Below are positions 1 through 9,313 of a stretch of DNA of 9,692 nt, piece after piece. The DNA comes from an uncultured Clostridium sp. (GTDB taxonomy: Bacteria; Bacillota_A; Clostridia; TANB77; CAG-508). Both the position numbers and the translations under genes were made by a program. The notes below the pieces were generated by a model. The model saw only the letters and a list, made by a program, of their open reading frames with translations. It searched no databases and was not told the origin of the DNA. The stretch lies in the NCBI GenBank assembly GCA_947382445.1, contig CANCZH010000062.1, positions 1 through 9,692 of the forward strand, in the 5' to 3' direction. The stretch's first letter is position 1; each line of letters starts with the position of its first letter.

Positions 1-1768
1 AAAAACAATTCTAATTCCGTTTTGTGTATCTACTTCATTAATATTATATCCACTCATCATTTCTATAAAATTATCTTTATGTATAAAATTAATTAAAGGA
101 TCTGTAAAATCTCCATTTTGATATCCCTCTTGATATTTCTCAGAAATATTATTTAATGCTTCTTGTAAAACATCTTTAGCATTATTAATAGCTATATCTT
201 GTTCATTAGTTTCACCAGAATTTGAATTTTCATTTTCTATATCCTTTTTTTCTTGTTCTGTATCTTTCTCTAATTGCTCATTTGTTTTCTTTTTAGACTC
301 AAAGTTATCTATAAAACTTTTTACTTGTTCAGTTCTAACTAGTTCATCTAATGTAACTATTTGATTGTTATTATTTACTTTATTAAAATAATATGTAATT
401 TTTCCATTTACTTTCATATAATAAATAGCTGTATAATAAGCTTCTACAACTGCTGTTCCATCAGGAGCTATAATTCCATATCCAGAATCTTTTGAATACA
501 CTATACAATTTATATCTTCTGAAAGAGGTACTATAAGAGTTGGCATTGCAGATGTATTATCAATTAATTTTGCAGGATTTTCACATCCAATAGTAAGAAA
601 ATTTCTGCTAGTATTAACTGTTGAATATCCATCTGTGTTAAATAAACCATATATATTATTTTTTACAACTGGTATAAATTTATTGTCAATTAAGTATTTA
701 TTTGTTATTCCTTGAGCTTTATAAGCACTTACGTCTTTTAATCCAATTTGGTCATATTCTACTGGAACAACTATATCTCCCTTCGCATTTACTACACCAA
801 ATTTTCTATCAAATTCAACAATATATAATTCTTTTCCGAGCATCTAATAATTGGATATTTTCATATTTTAAAGAAATTGTAGGTTTCTCATTTCCAGGAG
901 CTATCATACCATACATTGAATTACTAGAAACTATAAACTCACCTATACTTTGTACATATTCAACTGTATCATATTTAACACTTATAACTTCTTCATAATT
1001 TTCACCAGAAAGTTCAATTACACCATATTTATCATCTTGTTCTGCAACAGCTAGTCCTTTATATAAAGCCCTTTGATTTCTAAAATTCTTTGTTAAATTA
1101 TATCCTTTTGAAGATAAGTAATCATTGAAACTAGAAACTAAATTTTCAAGAGTATAAATAGTTACTTGACTTCCATTAATAATTATACTCATATTAAATC
1201 CTTGTGTAATAGCATCATATGAAGCATATAGTCTGCCATCAGCAAATTTTATTACAGGTTTTTCAATAGAAAATAACTCTTCATCTTCTACATCATTAGA
1301 TTGATTTGATTGCTTTTCTCCTAATTCCCCTTCATATCTATCACTAGTTTTTATATTTTTAGAAATAGCATCAGTTTCTGTTGAAAAAGTTACATATTCA
1401 CCACCATTATCTACATAACATTTATTAGTGTTCTCATCTAATTCTCCATAAGCACCTTTATTATATTTATATCCAGACATCATTGAAATGGTTTCAATGC
1501 AATAATATTCTTTTCCATCAGAAGTAGTTAATAATATTGGTACTTCTCTATTTTCATATGTAATATTTTTCTGCTTATATATGTTTCCATCATCTGATGT
1601 CATTTCCACTGTTCTTGTTTTATATGTTTTACCACCAAAAATGATTTTAGTTTTGGCAGCTTCTTGTGCCATTAATACAATAAGCAAGATTAAAACTACA
1701 ATGAATACAATAACTGTAGCAATTATCCCACCTAAAATCATTTTTTTCTTTTGATTAGCATCTTCCAT
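1..1768 (-). CDS. Membrane-anchored stalk-domain / WG-repeat protein, +1 frameshift at CGGA, C-terminus beyond left edge
   Basis: Starts at ATG 1768, with an AGGAGG-like site just inside the gap after tgt (15 nt). Residues about 10-33 form one hydrophobic segment after a lysine-rich N-terminus, so the protein is probably anchored with most of it outside the cell. Residues about 80-130 and 168-205 resemble copper-amine-oxidase-type N-terminal stalk domains (for example FADGRLYASYDAITQGFN). After them come degenerate WG-type repeats: KYGVIELSGENYEEVISVKYD, MYGMIAPGNE, then KFGVVNAKGDIVVPVEYD and GYGIIAPDGTAVVEAYY. The zero frame stops at 817-815, just after codon 311 (CGG, 838-836). Read one base later from GGA 837-835, the frame stays open for 279 codons to base 1, restoring GKELYIVEFDRKFGVV in the middle of a repeat. 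A Glu/Lys/Asn-rich linker follows, then a segment (MMSGYNINE) echoing MMSGYKYNK near residue 95. Family assignment is by pattern; no function is known. Domain calls are moderate, the frame join is strong. Confidence 0.8.
835..838 (-). other. +1 frameshift / quadruplet site CGGA in the WG-repeat gene
   Basis: Sense reading is tta-gat-gct-CGG-aaa in the upstream frame, ending at TGA seven codons later. The downstream frame resumes as GGA-aaa-gaa-tta (GKEL). Exactly one extra C stands before a glycine codon. The same arrangement occurs in three other genes of this window. Confidence 0.8.
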
Positions 1769-1783
1769 TTTCAGTTGCTCCTC

Positions 1784-3949
<2,166 letters not shown>

Positions 3950-3967
3950 ATTTTCTACTTCCTCTCT

Positions 3968-5335
3968 TTAATCTGATGTTACAGTTATATAGTTAGAATA
4001 AGACATATCTTCCTCATCTTTTTGAGTTGCTATTATATTTTTTAAATTTTCTATTAATTGTAAAATTGCATCAATAAAATTATGTGGTTTTGCTTCAAAC
4101 TTAATCTCTATACCATATTGAAAATCACTAAGCTGTACAGGCTTTGTTTTATAAACAAGTTCATCAAGTCCAGTTTTTCCTTCTGTACTATCTATATCAC
4201 ATCTCATGTAAGCCTTATACCAATCTTTTAGTCCACTTTTACTTTGTGACTTATACCCAAATTTTTCATTATCATGTAATGCTGGAAAAACATACTGTCT
4301 CTCTTGTAAATTTCTTTCAAGTGAGTGTAAAAATTCATGTACAAATACTTCTTCTGGAAAAATATCATTTTTAATATCATATTTGTACATTGTACTATGT
4401 TGCAAGTCATTTGGCATACGGATATTTGAAAAACCTATTGAATCATATCTCATGCTTCCAAGACCTATCCATTCATTAACAGGAATACCTCCTGATGTAT
4501 TTCCCATTCTAATTCCTATAAAAATGTGGTCATACTCATTTTCATTAATATATTCACTAATTAATGGTTTTACATCTGATGGCATAACATAATAATAATT
4601 GTCTTCATCATATGAAAGTGAAGTTAAAGGTTTATCAATTTCTATCACATCATAAGAAACTGTCATTAATCCTTTTGAGAATTCCTTACATGTATCACTA
4701 AATCTTCCCATATTTTCTTTCAAAAGTCTTTTATCTTCTTGAGTTAATGAATATTCATAATCTCTACCATTTAAATTAACATCAACATTATTAATAAGAA
4801 AACAAGCAACATTCCAATCTCTTGATACATCTTTAAAACCTTTTTCAACATGAATATCTGAAAACCAAACTTTTCCTTTTGAAAGTCCATCATATCCACC
4901 TAATCTAAAACATATTTTTAAAGACTCAGAATTTTTACTATCAACAAGTAAAGTAATCTTCTGCCAATCATTAGTACCTTGTAATGGTGTAGTTTGGTCA
5001 GCTGTATCCATTAAACTTATGCATGCGCCGGAAGTTTCAGGTCTATCGCTTTCAATATTTTCTGTTTTGACCATACATGTTATTTTGTATGGTGTATCTT
5101 TTTCAACAGCAATTTCTTTAAAAAATAATGCATCATTATAATCCTCATTTTCTATGCAATAACTGCTATCTTTTGTATAAGTTACCTTTGAATCTCTATA
5201 AAAAGAAGTTTTACTTGGCATTCTATGAGCCTTTGAAAAGTCATTAAAATAATATCTATTATAAATAAATATCACTGAACCTAATACAGCAACCAATGTA
5301 CCTATAAAAATAATACTTGAAATCCATTTTTTCAT
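3968..5335 (-). CDS. Membrane-anchored HExxH metallopeptidase-like protein with jelly-roll domain
   Basis: I do not recognise a named family. The N-terminus (MKKW, then a hydrophobic stretch at residues about 6-24 without a clear cleavage site) suggests a signal anchor with the rest outside the cell. Residues about 45-165 look like a carbohydrate-binding-type beta-sandwich (YKITCMVKTE, then WQKITLLVD, then GKVWFSDIHVEKG). Residues 330-340 read VFVHEFLHSLE, a good HExxH zinc motif (His333, Glu334, His337); the third ligand is not certain. The start codon overlaps the coaE stop by four bases (ATGA), so the two genes are translationally coupled. The gene sits between coaE and queA, whose products work in the cytoplasm, so it has no obvious functional link to them. 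It has 455 codons, no in-phase CGG and no frame break. The peptidase role is inferred from the motif alone. Confidence 0.8.
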   Translation of the reverse strand: MKKWISSIIFIGTLVAVLGSVIFIYNRYYFNDFSKAHRMPSKTSFYRDSKVTYTKDSSYCIENEDYNDALFFKEIAVEKDTPYKITCMVKTENIESDRPETSGACISLMDTADQTTPLQGTNDWQKITLLVDSKNSESLKICFRLGGYDGLSKGKVWFSDIHVEKGFKDVSRDWNVACFLINNVDVNLNGRDYEYSLTQEDKRLLKENMGRFSDTCKEFSKGLMTVSYDVIEIDKPLTSLSYDEDNYYYVMPSDVKPLISEYINENEYDHIFIGIRMGNTSGGIPVNEWIGLGSMRYDSIGFSNIRMPNDLQHSTMYKYDIKNDIFPEEVFVHEFLHSLERNLQERQYVFPALHDNEKFGYKSQSKSGLKDWYKAYMRCDIDSTEGKTGLDELVYKTKPVQLSDFQYGIEIKFEAKPHNFIDAILQLIENLKNIIATQKDEEDMSYSNYITVTSD

Positions 5336-5925
5336 ATTTTTTCAATTATCTCCTTTAGTGATTTTTCTAAATTATCTATTGTACCTTCATTACGAATAAC
5401 AAAATCAGCTTTTTTTACAAAAAACTCATTATTATTTTGAATTTTTAACCTTTGTCTTGCCAGTTCTTCTCCTATATTATCACGTATACATATTCTTAAT
5501 ATTTTTTCTTTATCTTCTGCTACAACTGCTACAACTTTATCGCAAATTTTCTCCATTTTAGCCTCATATAATAGTGGCACATCTATTGCAACATAGTCAT
5601 AATTTTCGTTTCTAAGACTATTAAGTTGTTTATTTATATCATCTACAACATATTTAAAAGTTAATGTATTTAGTGCCTTTCTTTTATCGTAATTATTATA
5701 AATTATTTTAGCTACTTCTTTTCTATCTAAACTACCATCTTTTTTTAATATTTCATTTCCAAAAAGATTAACCATTTGTTTAAAATATTCTGTTTCTGGA
5801 TTAGAATTTAGAGCCTTAGCCACTTTATCCGCATCTATAATAAATGCATTATAATTTTTTTCAATTAAACTGCATAAAGTTGTTTTTCCTGAACCAGAAG
5901 GACCAGTAATTCCAAGAATTTTCAT
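5332..5925 (-). CDS. coaE: Dephospho-CoA kinase
   Basis: Phosphorylates the 3'-hydroxyl of dephospho-CoA with ATP, the last step of coenzyme A synthesis, in the cytoplasm. The N-terminus carries the P-loop GPSGSGKT (residues 8-15), followed by IIDADKVAK, where the family has D-A-D-x-(I/V). The lid/CoA region contains DVPLLYEAKMEKICDKVV, the family D-(V/I)-PLL(Y/F)E motif. Its 197 residues match the usual ~200. ATG 5925 is preceded by GAGGAG, 12 nt after rnhA, and the stop overlaps the next start (ATGA). One CGG occurs out of phase (GAT-GCG-GAT) and has no effect. The frame is intact throughout. Confidence 0.96.
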   Translation of the reverse strand: MKILGITGPSGSGKTTLCSLIEKNYNAFIIDADKVAKALNSNPETEYFKQMVNLFGNEILKKDGSLDRKEVAKIIYNNYDKRKALNTLTFKYVVDDINKQLNSLRNENYDYVAIDVPLLYEAKMEKICDKVVAVVAEDKEKILRICIRDNIGEELARQRLKIQNNNEFFVKKADFVIRNEGTIDNLEKSLKEIIEKI

Positions 5926-5937
5926 TAATTTACTCCT

Positions 5938-6376
5938 CTATTTCAAATCCTTAATAGCATTTCTTGCAAGTTCATCACATCTATTATTAAATTCATTATC
6001 GCTATGACCTTTTACTTTAATAAATTCAACATGATGAATTTTAGTGAGTCCATACAATTCTTCCCATAATTCTTTATTTTTAACTGGCTTTTTATCTGCT
6101 GTTTTCCAATTATTTCTATGCCAATTATATATCCATCCATTGTTAAATCCATTAACAACATAAGCACTATCACTATATACTTTAACATTACATTCAAATT
6201 TTAATAATTTTAAAGCTTCAATAACAGCTGTTATCTCCATTATATTATTAGTGGTATCATTCTTTCCACCGTGATATTTCTTTTTTATTATCTTTATACA
6301 TTAAAATAGAGCCCCAACCACCAGGGCCAGGATTTCCAGAACAAGCTCCATCTGTATATATAATTACATTTTCCAT
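5938..6376 (-). CDS. rnhA: Ribonuclease HI, +1 frameshift at CGGT
   Basis: Degrades RNA in RNA-DNA hybrids. The true start is ATG 6376 with an AGAGG site; the N-terminus [17 protein letters not shown] has catalytic Asp9. Codons 1-35 run to KKEIS, then CGG (6271-6269) and RWKE before TGA at 6259-6257. One base later the reading is GGT-GGA-AAG, giving [13 protein letters not shown], exactly the family's S-G-G-x-x-x-TTNN-x-ME motif with catalytic Glu47. Asp69 (YSDSAYVV), His124 (VKGHSD) and Asp134 (CDELA) follow. The joined protein is 145 residues, a normal RNase HI. A start at the internal ATG 6240 would give 100 residues lacking Asp9 and the first strands, so it is not credible. It is the first gene of the long minus-strand operon, downstream of the promoter at 6420-6448. 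Three of the four active-site carboxylates depend on the frame change. Confidence 0.94.
6268..6271 (-). other. +1 frameshift / quadruplet site CGGT in rnhA
   Basis: Sense reading is gaa-ata-tca-CGG-tgg-aaa-gaa-TGA in the upstream frame; the conserved frame is tca-[C]GGT-gga-aag. This site has T as the fourth base, showing the pattern is CGGN rather than only CGGA. The TTNN-ME motif immediately downstream fixes the frame within ten codons of the site. Confidence 0.88.
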
Positions 6377-6419
6377 TATACTAACCTCTCAAAAATTGCC
6401 TTTTTATGCAATCTATGAT

Positions 6420-6448
6420 ATTATATCAATAAATAATTAATTACACAA
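6420..6448 (-). promoter_or_regulatory. Vegetative-type promoter for the rnhA-coaE-queA-tgt operon
   Basis: On the minus strand TTGTGT (6448-6443) and TATAAT (6425-6420) are separated by exactly 17 bases, 44 bases before the rnhA start codon. The -10 is perfect and the -35 matches TTGACA at four of six positions. Gaps after rnhA are at most 18 nt, so this promoter probably serves all six genes. The -35 lies at the edge of repeat copy A. Confidence 0.65.
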
Positions 6449-6627
6449 TAGTTTTTTAATATGCGTGTCAATAGATATGGAATAATTAATATCAGCTAAA
6501 CTTAGAATAAATAAAAAATACAATACAATTATTAGTTTCTTGTGGCTCGCATTTGAAGAAGTTGTACAAAGCAGAGCTTTTGCAACTTCTATTCAAAGCT
6601 TCGAAACTGTGTATCACTAAATATTTA
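6441..6627. repeat. Direct repeat copy A (~186 bp unit)
   Basis: This unit recurs about 186 bases later as copy B. Shared blocks are TTACACAATA, GCGTGYCAATAGATATGG, and a nearly identical core at 6546-6609 running from CTCGCATTTG to TCGAAACTG. The core folds into a hairpin: TTTGAA / TTCAAA, GAAGTTG / CAACTTC and AAAGC / GCTTT around the loop AGA. No open reading frame of note is present. Confidence 0.85.
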
Positions 6628-6881
6628 TTACACAATATTTTTTTATATGCGTGCCAATAGATATGGAATAATTGATATTATTAATACATTATTAAATAAA
6701 AAAGATAATACAATTATTAGTTCCTTGCGGCTCGCATTTGAAGAAGTTGTACAAAGCAGAGCTTTTACAACTTCTATTCAAAGCTTCGAAACTGCGCGTC
6801 ACTAAATATTTGTATTATCTTTTTTATTTATTCTAAGTTTAGCTGATATCAATTATTCTATATCTATTAGCACTTAAAAAA
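6452..6881. repeat. Large inverted repeat enclosing both direct repeats (MITE-like)
   Basis: The left arm 6465-6518 and the right arm 6820-6873 (reverse-complemented) agree at about 50 of 54 positions, including the perfect stretch ATCAGCTAAACTTAGAATAA. With a five-base gap, the match extends outward over TTTTTTAA to 6452 and 6881. The whole occupies most of the rnhA-tmcAL divergent gap and ends just before the tmcAL ribosome binding site. A palindromic, non-coding, repeated element of this size suggests a miniature transposable element with a nested or duplicated copy. No transposase and no clear target duplication is visible. Confidence 0.7.
6628..6813. repeat. Direct repeat copy B (~186 bp unit)
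   Basis: Second copy of the unit, with the same hairpin core at 6731-6794 and a few substitutions (TTGTGGCTC becomes TTGCGGCTC, TTTTGCAAC becomes TTTTACAAC). Unlike copy A, its core is bounded by well-matched arms: GATAATACAATTATTAG on the left and CTAAATATTTGTATTATC on the right. It is therefore the more complete palindromic element. Confidence 0.85.
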
Positions 6882-6891
6882 GGAGAAAATA

Positions 6892-8077
6892 TTGAACACT
6901 ATACTAACAATAATATCTGAATATAATCCATTTCATCTAGGTCATCAATATCACCTACAAGAAAGTATAAAACAAATAAATCCAGACTATAAAATCGCAA
7001 TTATCTCTGGAAACTTTGTACAACGTGGTGAACCTAGTATAATAAACAAGTGGGAAAAAACTAAAGTAGCTTTAGATGCTGGTTTTGATTTAGTAATAGA
7101 ACTCCCATGTATCTACTCTATTTCAAGTGCTGAAAATTTTGCAAGTGGAAGCATAAAAATAGCAAATCAAGTTGGAACAACACATCTATCATTTGGAAGT
7201 GAAGATGGAAAAATAGAAAATCTTAACAAACTATCAAAATTAATTTCAGAAAACGAAAAAGAATATTTAGAAAAAGTTAAAGAAAAATTAGCTGAGCGGA
7301 CATTCATATCCAAAATCGCAAGAATTAGTAATAGATGAAATATTTTCAAACGAATTCCAAAACATATGCAGTCCAAACAACATACTAGGTTTAGAATATT
7401 TAAAATCCATTCAAAAAACTAATTCAAGTATTACACCTATAACAATAAAAAGAAACTTTGAACTAAACAGTTCTAGTAATATAAGAGTCATGTTAAGAAA
7501 TTCAAATAATATTCCACAAAATGCTTTACCTGTATTTTCTTTTGAAAATATTAATACAAATATTAACTCTGGAAGCCTTGTATATTCACTAAAAAACTTT
7601 GAAAAGGAAATAATATTTACACTTAGAAAAATGACAATTAATGATTTAAAAAACGTGCCAGACATTCCTGAAAATTTATTAAATAAATTTAAAAAAGCAA
7701 GTAATTCTTGCAATTCTCTAAAAGAATTAATATCTATACTAAAAAATAAAAGTATTACGCAAGCAAGAATTCAAAGAATTCTATTATATATTTTATTAGG
7801 AATTACTAAACAAGATATGGAAATTTCAAAAAGTACTATTCCATATGTACGAATATTAGGAATAAATCAAAAAGGAAAAGAACTTTTATCTCCTATTTCT
7901 AAGCAAACACAAAATCTTATAACTTCTGTAAAGCCTTTTGAAAATAAATGTAAAGATAAAAACTTACTTAGAATGCTCGAAATAGATAAGCTTGCAACAG
8001 ATATATATACATTAGCATACACCAAAAATTCAAAAAGCAATTTAGATTACACAAATAAAATAATCGAAAGGAATTAA
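6892..8077 (+). CDS. tmcAL: tRNA(Met) cytidine acetate ligase, +1 frameshift at CGGA
   Basis: Makes N4-acetylcytidine at the wobble base of elongator tRNA-Met from acetate and ATP; this is the Firmicute YlbM/TmcAL family. Start TTG 6892 follows AGGAG with a seven-base gap and gives the family N-terminus. The HIGH-like nucleotidyl-transfer motif is SEYNPFHLGH (residues 9-18); SGNFVQRGEPSI (39-50) and HLSFGSEDG (98-106) follow. The zero frame stops at 7336-7338 after 148 codons. Codon 136 is CGG (7297-7299). Resuming at GGA 7298 restores EGHSYPKSQELVIDEI, the conserved (E)G-x-SYP block, then PNNILGLEY and the C-terminal half to TAA 8077. The joined length is 394 residues, near the usual ~400. 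Nothing else is broken. It is followed after three bases by the pseudouridine synthase gene, so the two form an operon. No convincing promoter was found upstream. Confidence 0.93.
7297..7300 (+). other. +1 frameshift / quadruplet site CGGA in tmcAL
   Basis: Sense reading is tta-gct-gag-CGG-aca in the upstream frame; the conserved frame is gag-[C]GGA-cat-tca-tat-cca (E-G-H-S-Y-P). The glycine of G-x-SYP is conserved in the family, so CGGA is best read as one glycine. This is the only site of the four on the plus strand, so the pattern follows mRNA sense and not genome strand. Confidence 0.87.
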
Positions 8078-8080
8078 AAA

Positions 8081-8932
8081 ATGCAAAAACTAATAGTTGA
8101 ACCAAAATACAATAATAAAAAATTAAGTACATTTTTATATGATCATTTTGATGGACTAACAAACTCTACTTTATATAAAGCACTAAGAAAAAAGGATATT
8201 AGAATAAATGATATACGTATAAATGAAGATAAAATAATACATGAATTTGATTCTATAACAGTTTTTATTATAGATGATTTACTTTTTAAAAATATTGAAA
8301 TTGAAAAAGTATTTGAAGATGAAAATATTTTAATAGTAAATAAACCTGTTAGTTTAGAAGTAGTATCTGAAACAAATGAACAAGACTTAAGCAAAATCTT
8401 GCAAAAACAATACTCATACATAAAACCTTGCCATAGGCTAGATAGAAATACAACTGGTTTAGTTTTATTTGCTAAAAACCCTGAGAGCTTAAAGATTCTT
8501 TTAGAAAAATTTAAAAACAGAGAAATACAAAAAAATTATTACTGTACTGTAATAGGAAAAATGCCTAAAAAAGAAGAACTTCTAAAAGCATATTTATTTA
8601 AAGATAATAAAAAGTCATTAGTATATATTTCAGATACACCTAAAAAAGGTTATCAAGAAATACTTACAAAATATACTGTAATATCAGAAAATAATCAAAA
8701 TAATACATCTATTCTTAATGTTGATTTAATTACTGGAAAGACACATCAAATAAGAGCTCATCTTGCTCATATAGGTCATCCAATACTTGGTGATGGAAAA
8801 TATGGAATAAATGAAATAAATAAAAAATTTAAGTGTAAATATCAACAATTGGAAAATCATCAAATTCAATTTAAATTTACTACTCCAGCTGGTATTTTAG
8901 AATACTTGAATAATGAAATAATATCTTTATAA
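8081..8932 (+). CDS. RluA/RluD-family 23S rRNA or tRNA pseudouridine synthase
   Basis: Isomerises uridine to pseudouridine in structured RNA. Residues about 12-60 look like an S4 RNA-binding domain (KLSTFLYDHFDG ... LRKKDIRIN). The catalytic domain starts with EDENILIVNKPVSLEV and carries CHRLDRNTTGLVLFAK with the catalytic Asp121. The late motif LITGKTHQIRAHLAHIGHPILGDGKYG is complete. Its 283 residues fit the family. ATG 8081 has an AAAGGA site, three bases after the tmcAL stop. It contains no in-phase CGG and no frame break. Which RNA position it modifies (RluA, RluC, RluD or a paralogue) cannot be told from the sequence. Confidence 0.92.
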   Translation: MQKLIVEPKYNNKKLSTFLYDHFDGLTNSTLYKALRKKDIRINDIRINEDKIIHEFDSITVFIIDDLLFKNIEIEKVFEDENILIVNKPVSLEVVSETNEQDLSKILQKQYSYIKPCHRLDRNTTGLVLFAKNPESLKILLEKFKNREIQKNYYCTVIGKMPKKEELLKAYLFKDNKKSLVYISDTPKKGYQEILTKYTVISENNQNNTSILNVDLITGKTHQIRAHLAHIGHPILGDGKYGINEINKKFKCKYQQLENHQIQFKFTTPAGILEYLNNEIISL

Positions 8933-8946
8933 TTAATATAATAAAA

Positions 8947-8995
8947 AACTTCGGCAAAGCTTATACATAAGCAATGTCGAAGTTCTTTTTTTTTT
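8947..8995. terminator. Bidirectional intrinsic terminator
   Basis: AACTTCGGCA ... TGTCGAAGTT forms the lower stem, with one G-T pair, and GCTTAT / ATAAGC extends it above a two-base internal mismatch. A run of T at 8986-8995 follows on the plus strand, ending tmcAL and the pseudouridine synthase gene. On the minus strand the hairpin is followed by TTTTTTATTAT, so it can also end the convergent small gene at 9046-9231. Confidence 0.85.
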
Positions 8996-9009
8996 GTTCA
9001 AATTTGAAC
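8996..9009. repeat. Perfect 14-bp palindrome
   Basis: GTTCAAATTTGAAC is its own reverse complement and sits immediately after the T-run of the terminator, overlapping the left inverted repeat of the small-gene cassette. It could be a protein-binding site or the edge of the cassette; its role is unknown. Confidence 0.6.
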
Positions 9010-9015
9010 CTCTTA
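9004..9015. repeat. Left inverted repeat of the small-gene cassette
   Basis: TTGAACCTCTTA is perfectly complementary to TAAGAGGTTCAA at 9257-9268, on the other side of the 61-codon gene. A 13-bp direct repeat, ATTATATCATATA, also occurs at 9032-9044 and 9285-9297. Confidence 0.65.
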
Positions 9016-9045
9016 TGGTTAGTTAATGTTAATTATATCATATAC

Positions 9046-9231
9046 CTATTCATCTTTGTCAAAAATTAAAATAGCAGTTGTCCGTTTATATGATATTCCC
9101 TCATCACTTTGATAATGAAATGATGTAAGCTTATATCCGCTCTCATTCATCTTTTTCAACTGGTCTGCCATTTTGTCAAATGCATTCGCTACATCACAAG
9201 CATCAATGTATATTGGTTTTTGTTTTACCAT
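9046..9231 (-). CDS. Small unknown protein, 61 residues, in-phase CGG apparently read without a shift
   Basis: I do not recognise the family. It has its own promoter (9285-9313), a GAGAGG ribosome binding site about eight bases before ATG 9231, and a hairpin terminator beyond its end, so it is very likely a real gene. It predicts a short alpha-plus-beta protein: a helix (residues about 11-30, CDVANAFDKMADQLKKMNES), then strands around YKLTSFHYQ and TTAILIF. There is no signal or membrane segment. Codon choice differs from neighbours, with more GCG, CAG, AAG, TTG and GAC, which hints at transfer. Codon 50 is CGG (9084-9082), giving YKRTTAILIFDKDE in the plain frame. A +1 shift there would give only GQLLF and a stop, losing the last strand. 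Together with the flanking repeats this suggests an acquired cassette that still uses CGG as a normal codon. Confidence 0.75.
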   Translation of the reverse strand: MVKQKPIYIDACDVANAFDKMADQLKKMNESGYKLTSFHYQSDEGISYKRTTAILIFDKDE

Positions 9232-9240
9232 AAGATTCTA

Positions 9241-9268
9241 CCTCTCTTTCATATTGTAAGAGGTTCAA
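9241..9268 (-). promoter_or_regulatory. Possible leader hairpin masking the ribosome binding site
   Basis: In the mRNA of the small gene, ACCTCTT (within 9257-9268) can pair with AAGAGAGGT, which contains the ribosome binding site, with a two-base bulge. The right inverted repeat of the cassette supplies the 5' arm. The 3' copy of the repeat (9004-9015) could compete for the same arm. Pairing is seen only by eye. Confidence 0.35.
9257..9268. repeat. Right inverted repeat of the small-gene cassette
   Basis: TAAGAGGTTCAA is the perfect inverted partner of 9004-9015; the pair bounds about 265 bp containing only the 61-codon gene and its leader. Confidence 0.65.
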
Positions 9269-9284
9269 TCTGAATTTACATAAT

Positions 9285-9313
9285 ATTATATCATATAAGT
9301 AAGCATAATTCAA
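9285..9313 (-). promoter_or_regulatory. Vegetative-type promoter of the small gene
   Basis: On the minus strand TTGAAT (9313-9308) and TATAAT (9290-9285) are spaced by exactly 17 bases. The -35 overlaps the stop codon of the fibronectin-III-like gene, and transcription would begin about 45-50 bases before the small gene's start codon. Confidence 0.7.

Noticed and set aside
5938..6240. RNase HI starting at ATG 6240
   Set aside because: It would lack the conserved first strands and catalytic Asp9; the true N-terminus is encoded from 6376 in the other frame.
7490..8077. Independent gene from ATG 7490
   Set aside because: It is the C-terminal half of TmcAL; no ribosome binding site precedes it and the frame continues upstream to the CGGA site.
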